This document shows, piece by piece, positions 60,230 to 64,000 of a stretch of 64,000 bases of DNA. Both the position numbers and the translations under genes were made by a program. Each line of letters begins with the position of its first letter. The stretch's first letter is position 1. Below the pieces are notes generated by a model. The model had not been told where the DNA came from and made no database searches. It saw nothing but the letters and a program-made list of their open reading frames with translations. The DNA comes from Bordetella parapertussis (lineage in GTDB: Bacteria > Pseudomonadota > Gammaproteobacteria > Burkholderiales > Burkholderiaceae_C): the NCBI GenBank assembly GCA_945878355.1, contig CAMCTC010000012.1:11279-75278 (forward strand). Direction: 5' to 3'.

Positions 60230-61618
60230 TCAGTCGGCGCCTGGGGCGCTGTCGTCAGTGTCGTCGGCCGCGTTGTCGGCCGCCGGCGCGCTGAGCCGAC
60301 GCAGGGTCAGCGCGCAGCGCTGGTCTATCAGCGTGACGATCTGTCCGAGGATGGGGTGGCCCTGGCTTTGCCCATCGAACGCTGCCACGGTCTGTCGGGC
60401 CAGCCCGGGCAGGCGGGTCGCGATGGCCATCACCCGCTTCTTGACCTGGGCGGGTGACAGGCCGGCGTCGCGGGCGAAGCGCTCCCAGTGACTGGCCATC
60501 AGCGCGCTGAAGCGGTATTGGCCGCCCAGCTTCATCGCCATCTTGTCGGTCAGGCGCGGGTAGACCGCTGTGCACAGCAGGTCGTAGAGGGGGGCCAGCG
60601 TGGCGTCGGTGGGGCCGCCAGCGCGGCCAGCCGAGGCCGCAGCGCCGTACAGCAGCGAGAAGTTCTTGCCATGCGCGTCGTGGTTGCCGATCAGGGCGTT
60701 GAACACCACCGCGTCCAGCAGCGCCAGCACGGGCAACGCGCTGGGCCGGGTGGCGCGGCGCAGCAAGGCAAAACACTGCGCCAGGTCAGGGCCGCCCTCG
60801 TTCTGGTACTTGTGCTCGGGCGGCACAGCCAGGGCCTGGCAGAAGTCTTCCTGGTGCAGGCGTATCGGTGGGGGATTGGGGGCGGGCGTGGGCTCTGCCG
60901 TCCGCGCTGCTGCGGCCAGTCGGTCGTAGCGCTGCACCAGCAGCACGGCGCCCTGGGCAACCGGGTGGATCTGCACCGACGCCACCGCCAGCTTCAGTGC
61001 CGCGGCCAGGCGCATGCAGAACGCCTCGTTGAACACCGTGCCGTCCAGCCCCGCGATCGCCGGCTTGAGGATGTGGGTGCTGGGCGAACCAAACAGCGGC
61101 AGGCCGATGCTGCCATCGTCGGCGACGACCACCGGCAGCTTGTCTTGTGCACCGGCCAGCGACAGGCGCAGGCCTTGCTGGCCGGCCAGCATCGGCCGCT
61201 GCGGCATGTCGTCAAGCAGTGCTTGCCGCTCGGCCGCATCCAGCCAGCGCACGGTGTTGGCCTCGGCCTGCGGCACAGGGCTCTGGCCGGGCTCCAGCAG
61301 GGTGACGGCGCCGGCGCATTCGCCGCCGATGCCGGCCAGCAGTGCGAAGTCGTTTTGCCGCGAGGCCTGCAGCGCCTGTGCCACCAAGCGGCGCTGCTCA
61401 CCCTCGGGCAACAGGCCGGCGAAGAATGGCCGCGCCGCGTGGTCGTCAAAGGCTTCCGCGCGCAGCGGGAGTGATTGCGACAGCGGCCAAGGCTTGTGCT
61501 GCGCCAGCCAGTCCGGTGCGTACTCGAAGCGCAGCCGGCCCGCCACCTGGCTCAGCGTGCCGACCCTGGCGCTGGTCAGCCCGGCGCTGAACCAGACCTC
61601 GAGGGTGCGAGCGGCCAT
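60230..61618 (-). CDS. hipA: HipA-family serine/threonine kinase toxin
   Basis: A 462-residue HipA-like kinase. The phosphoserine P-loop is in RLSLAGAQDKLPV, the catalytic loop in IGNHDAHGKNFSLLY, and the metal-binding Asp in APLYDLLCTAVYP. The family member HipA phosphorylates glutamyl-tRNA synthetase and causes persistence. A Pro-rich linker (TAEPTPAPNPPP) near residue 275 and an acidic C-terminal tail are extra. The ATG lies one base after the hipB stop. Confidence 0.9.
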   Translation of the reverse strand: MAARTLEVWFSAGLTSARVGTLSQVAGRLRFEYAPDWLAQHKPWPLSQSLPLRAEAFDDHAARPFFAGLLPEGEQRRLVAQALQASRQNDFALLAGIGGECAGAVTLLEPGQSPVPQAEANTVRWLDAAERQALLDDMPQRPMLAGQQGLRLSLAGAQDKLPVVVADDGSIGLPLFGSPSTHILKPAIAGLDGTVFNEAFCMRLAAALKLAVASVQIHPVAQGAVLLVQRYDRLAAAARTAEPTPAPNPPPIRLHQEDFCQALAVPPEHKYQNEGGPDLAQCFALLRRATRPSALPVLALLDAVVFNALIGNHDAHGKNFSLLYGAAASAGRAGGPTDATLAPLYDLLCTAVYPRLTDKMAMKLGGQYRFSALMASHWERFARDAGLSPAQVKKRVMAIATRLPGLARQTVAAFDGQSQGHPILGQIVTLIDQRCALTLRRLSAPAADNAADDTDDSAPGAD

Positions 61619-61619
61619 G

Positions 61620-61859
61620 TCAGTCCGGGCCAAGAGATGGCAAGCCGTGCACGGCCAAGGAGCCCCCCAGCGCATGCAGCACGCGCAAGATGTTTTCCAG
61701 CCGCAGCGTGGGTTTGCCGGCCTCCAGGTCGACGATGAAGCGCACGCCCACCCCGGCGGCCAGCGCAAGCTGCGGCTGGGTCAGGCCCAGCCGCTTGCGG
61801 GCGGTGCGGGCGGCCAGACCCAGCGCTGCGGGGGTGTCGATGACGGATTGCTCGGGCAT
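61620..61859 (-). CDS. hipB: HipB-family HTH antitoxin
   Basis: A 79-residue Xre-type protein. The helix-turn-helix is LGLAARTARKRLGLTQPQLALAAGVGVRFIVDLEAGKPTLRLENILRVLHALG. It would neutralise HipA and repress the pair. Inverted repeat ATTTCC/GGAAAT lies 5 bp upstream. Confidence 0.92.
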   Translation of the reverse strand: MPEQSVIDTPAALGLAARTARKRLGLTQPQLALAAGVGVRFIVDLEAGKPTLRLENILRVLHALGGSLAVHGLPSLGPD

Positions 61860-61863
61860 GATT

Positions 61864-61881
61864 ATTTCCTGTTCGGGAAAT
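61864..61881 (-). promoter_or_regulatory. Probable HipB operator
   Basis: ATTTCC and GGAAAT (61864-61869, 61876-61881) form a 6-bp inverted repeat with 6-bp spacer, just upstream of hipB. Two further palindromes, CCCGATCGGG (61917-61926) and CCGATCGG (61967-61974), lie 36 and 86 bp farther out and might be additional sites. Confidence 0.6.
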
Positions 61882-62351
61882 TATCTCTCAACTTCAGTCT
61901 GAATGGACATTTGATTCCCGATCGGGTGATTTTTGTCGATCGAGGTCGGCGGTCAGTCAAAATGTACCGATCGGGATTTCCAACCATCACCCTGCGCCGA
62001 TCTGCGCGGCCAGGACGTTGTCACCCGGAACCGAGCGAGGCCGCTCACTGGATCCGCACCGGCTGCCCGCCCTGCACGATGGCAACCAACTTGGCCAGCA
62101 GGTTCGAAGGTCTCTTTTTGGCGGGCAAAAAGGTCAGTTCAAGGCGTCTGTTCTTAAACCATTTAACGACTTGAGTCGACCTTGTCTAGGCAAGCCCGAT
62201 CGGCATAAGACCTAGCCCTGTACCAGTGCGCATGCTTTTTTGACTCAGGCACGGCAACCGGCGCGCAGCAGCGGTCGGCAACCGGGCCACAATGAAATGA
62301 GGGCCGGGCGATGAACGCTGTTGCACCTCTGGTTGACCGGAAGGCTATCCG
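61882..62351. other. Gene-free stretch between hipBA and brnTA
   Basis: Besides the two GATCGG palindromes near its left end I see no gene, terminator or repeat of the 79-bp family. CGGCAACCGG occurs twice (62247 and 62275 area) as a short direct repeat. Confidence 0.4.
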
Positions 62352-62633
62352 TCATTTGGGTGCGACGCGCGCGAGTTTCTCGGCCATGCGCGTTTGCCAT
62401 CCTGGTCCAGATGCGCGCCATTTGAGAATGACATCCTCAGGCAACCGAATAGAGATCAACTTCTTCGGGTTTAGAGAAACGGGTCTGCCACCCTTGTTGA
62501 CCTTTCCTCGTGCCAGCATGTCCTCGGTCAACTCAGGAAGTTCCTCATACTCCTCCGGCTGAATGACGTGCGTTGCCACCTTGGCGAGGTCAGATCCCAA
62601 GGAGGGGGGCGATGAGCGCTTGCTCGCGGTCAT
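62352..62633 (-). CDS. brnA: BrnA antitoxin
   Basis: A 93-residue antitoxin. The C-terminal half has the BrnA ribbon-helix-helix core GRPVSLNPKKLISIRLPEDVILKWRASGPGWQTRMAEKLARV. The N-terminal half contacts the toxin. It overlaps brnT by 44 bp, longer than usual for such pairs, so the real start may be slightly downstream. Confidence 0.88.
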   Translation of the reverse strand: MTASKRSSPPSLGSDLAKVATHVIQPEEYEELPELTEDMLARGKVNKGGRPVSLNPKKLISIRLPEDVILKWRASGPGWQTRMAEKLARVAPK

Positions 62634-62865
62634 TGGCTTTGCTCATGCTGAACACATGGCGATCCGCGCCACGCGGTGTGTAGCCAACTACTACCATCCG
62701 ATCCCTGAGCAAGCCGTAGCAAAGGATTCGTTGTTCGCCGTAGCCCTTGCGCGTGTCTACCGTCTCAAAGTTGGTCGACTCGGAGACGAACTTCGCGTCC
62801 TCAAAGTCAAGCTGCGTCTCGGCGATAGCCTTGGCGCGCTTCGCTGGATCGTAGATGATGGACAC
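62590..62865 (-). CDS. brnT: BrnT ribonuclease toxin
   Basis: A 91-residue BrnT. It has a typical YDPAKRAKAIAETQLDFEDAKFV start, YGEQRILCYGLL and the final VVVGYTPRGADRHVFSMSKANDRE. BrnT is a RelE-fold RNase. Toxin precedes antitoxin, as in Brucella brnTA. Confidence 0.9.
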   Translation of the reverse strand: MSIIYDPAKRAKAIAETQLDFEDAKFVSESTNFETVDTRKGYGEQRILCYGLLRDRMVVVGYTPRGADRHVFSMSKANDREQALIAPLLGI

Positions 62866-63185
62866 GATGTTATTGTATTTACATCAACCATCGAGCACAA
62901 GAGTGTCCGCTCCATGGAGCCCAACGTTGGAGCTGATGCGCTGAGCCTGAGATGAACGGGTTCGGGTTGGCCGCCTCGGCCCTGTTGATCCCCAACTCCC
63001 GGGCGATCTGTGCGAGCTTGCTCGAGTGCTGCACGGGCTTGCGAACTCCACGGTACGGCTCCCGTGGTGAGTTCGAATCGATCTTTGTCAGGAGCCGCTG
63101 AGACGAACGCAGTCTCAAGTCGGCTGAGAGCACGCCTTGGCAGACCTCGTAAGTCGTCATCCGCTGCAACCTGTGTCAAAAAGCT
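62866..63185. other. Unassigned stretch upstream of brnT
   Basis: A minus-strand open frame (63169-62879) reads MTTYEVCQGVLSADLRLRSS near its start and ARELGINRAEAANPNPF later, but shows no family I recognise and no clean ribosome-binding site. It may be a decayed gene. The brnTA promoter presumably lies near 62870, where the sequence is AT-rich (TGTTATTGTATTTACATC). Confidence 0.35.
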
Positions 63186-63356
63186 GGGGACACGCGGGGA
63201 CACGGGGGACACGTTGATTTCATTGGGTTTTTTGGCTCGGTCGCGTGGGGACACAGTGGGAACACGTGGGGACAGGCTGCCGGCACCATGTCACCGCCGT
63301 CGGCTGCCACGTCATCGGTCGCAGCCTTGGCATGGTCGTTGTCCCCGCCTGTCCCC
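63186..63356. mobile_element. GGGGACA-motif element with 16-bp inverted ends (MITE/REP-like)
   Basis: The left end GGGGACACGCGGGGAC (63186-63201) and the complement of the right end (63341-63356) match at 15 of 16 positions. Four further GGGGACA-like motifs lie inside (63205, 63247, 63258, 63268 areas). It carries no gene. The right end abuts a cytochrome c frame that it cuts off after GRRAG. Similar GGGGACA motifs flank IS200-like REP-associated transposases elsewhere; no such gene is visible here. Confidence 0.65.
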
Positions 63357-63540
63357 GGCCTGCGCGACGGCCGATGACGCCCTGGTGCGCCGGCCCGACG
63401 CGGCTCTGGTCGACCGAGTGGCAGGCGGTGCACCGGCTCTCGTATAGCTGCTGGCCGCGAACGACGTCGCCGGCGGTAAACATCGCCGAGGCGGCAGCCA
63501 TCAGCGCAACGTCAGCACGATCGTGCAGGGCTTGCTCAAG
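63357..63540 (-). pseudogene. Truncated cytochrome c
   Basis: The frame LMAAASAMFTAGDVVRGQQL continues to YESRCTACHSVDQSRVGPAHQGVIGRRAG: a signal-peptide end, the haem site CTACH and the start of a class I cytochrome c fold. It then runs into the GGGGACA element, which replaces the C-terminal half including the Met ligand. The N-terminal signal region also lacks a good ATG. The upstream partner is a broken ferritin-like gene. Confidence 0.75.
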
Positions 63541-63960
63541 GGGCCTTCCTGTGATGTGGCGGGGCCACCACGGCAGCGCGCTGTGGCCGTGGCTGTGGGA
63601 CGCAGGCCCCGGTGGCGAAGGCCTTGGACGAGGGCCTTTTCAGGTCTAAGTTCAGCAGCGCGAAGTGCCCCGCTTCGTCGGCCGCCAGGCGCGCCGCGAT
63701 CTTGCCCAGCGCCAGGTCATTGAACGCGGTGGCCACGCACAGGTTGGCATTGGTTGCTCCGAGTTCCAGGCGCGAGGCCAGATCGAGCACGTCGTCTTCA
63801 TACCTGAATTGATCGACCTTCAGCGCCTTGGCGTACTCGTCGCGTGTCTAGGCCTCGACGGGAAGGCATCCGAACTTGCGGTTGGTAGCGACGAGAGCGT
63901 CGTTGTGCTGCCTGCGATCGCCCTGGATCCCGGTATGTTTACCCAGATCGCCGTCGAACG
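63541..63960 (-). pseudogene. Decayed ferritin-like protein gene
   Basis: Two in-frame blocks of a ferritin-like domain protein are separated by an amber stop (TAG at 63850-63848). The upstream block QGDRRQHNDALVATNRKFG ends in PVEA; the downstream block continues RDEYAKALKVDQFRYEDDV, LASRLELGATNANLCVATAFND and AARLAADEAGHFALLNLDLKRP. These follow the helical pattern of ferritin-like proteins often encoded beside a small cytochrome c. The N-terminus beyond about 63930 is not recognisable. Confidence 0.65.
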
Positions 63961-64000
63961 CTCGCCGCTGGCGAGGTCAATCTGACTTGATAGTCAATTT

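Noticed and set aside
60230..61768. Longer hipA start upstream of 61618
   Set aside because: It would overlap the hipB frame; the ATG one base after the hipB stop gives the standard N-terminus.
63060..63090. Possible tRNA T-arm (GTTCGAATC)
   Set aside because: The flanking five bases do not pair and no acceptor or anticodon arm could be built around it.

Overview
The window is high-GC DNA from a betaproteobacterium, most likely order Burkholderiales (a Rubrivivax/Leptothrix/Ideonella-type relative). This rests on gene content and order: a complete isc operon with an IscR type-1 site, tolQRA, nusB-ribH-ribBA, aat-bpt, a paa operon with a TetR regulator, and a glgPBX-malQ/glgCA cluster. The genus cannot be fixed from the sequence alone. 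No replication origin, phage, intact insertion sequence, rRNA, CRISPR array or convincing tRNA was seen.

Layout. 1-4.4 kb: reduced-sulfur metabolism (flavocytochrome c sulfide dehydrogenase fccAB leftward; an exported metallo-beta-lactamase-fold protein, two half-size YeeE/YedE sulfur transporters, a persulfide dioxygenase-rhodanese fusion and a small tyrosine phosphatase rightward). 4.5-10.3 kb: iscRSUA-hscBA-fdx. 10.3-19.3 kb: an epoxide-hydrolase-like enzyme, a Phd/RelE pair, tolQRA, an aminotransferase, nusB-ribH-ribBA, and bpt/aat of the N-degron pathway. 19.3-24 kb: two divergent SDR oxidoreductases, an alpha/beta hydrolase and a ProQ-domain RNA-binding protein with a long disordered tail. 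24-30.4 kb: phenylacetate catabolism (paaI, paaK, paaABCDE, TetR regulator), then a cytochrome P450. 31.7-38.1 kb: toxin-antitoxin genes interleaved with a CaiB/BaiF CoA-transferase, gcdH and a cohesin/dockerin-like surface-protein fragment. 38.2-45.6 kb: alaS, a UPF0149/SEC-C protein, coaBC-dut, an FKBP prolyl isomerase and a RoxA-type ribosomal oxygenase. 45.8-57.7 kb: a small lipoprotein and the glycogen cluster. 57.8-64 kb: a HIT protein, a Bug-type binding protein, HipBA, BrnTA and a decayed ferritin-like/cytochrome c locus.

Two things stand out. First, a 79-bp intergenic element made of three consecutive hairpins, one with a C(UUCG)G tetraloop, occurs seven times, always in the same orientation. 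Two copies 45 kb apart are identical, and one is read in frame as the N-terminus of a gene. Second, there are six toxin-antitoxin modules plus an orphan antitoxin, all wedged between housekeeping or catabolic genes rather than on an obvious island. A second repeat type (GGGGACA motifs with 16-bp inverted ends) truncates a cytochrome c gene at the right edge. Start codons were moved from the longest reading frame wherever homology, a ribosome-binding site or overlap with the preceding stop argued for it.
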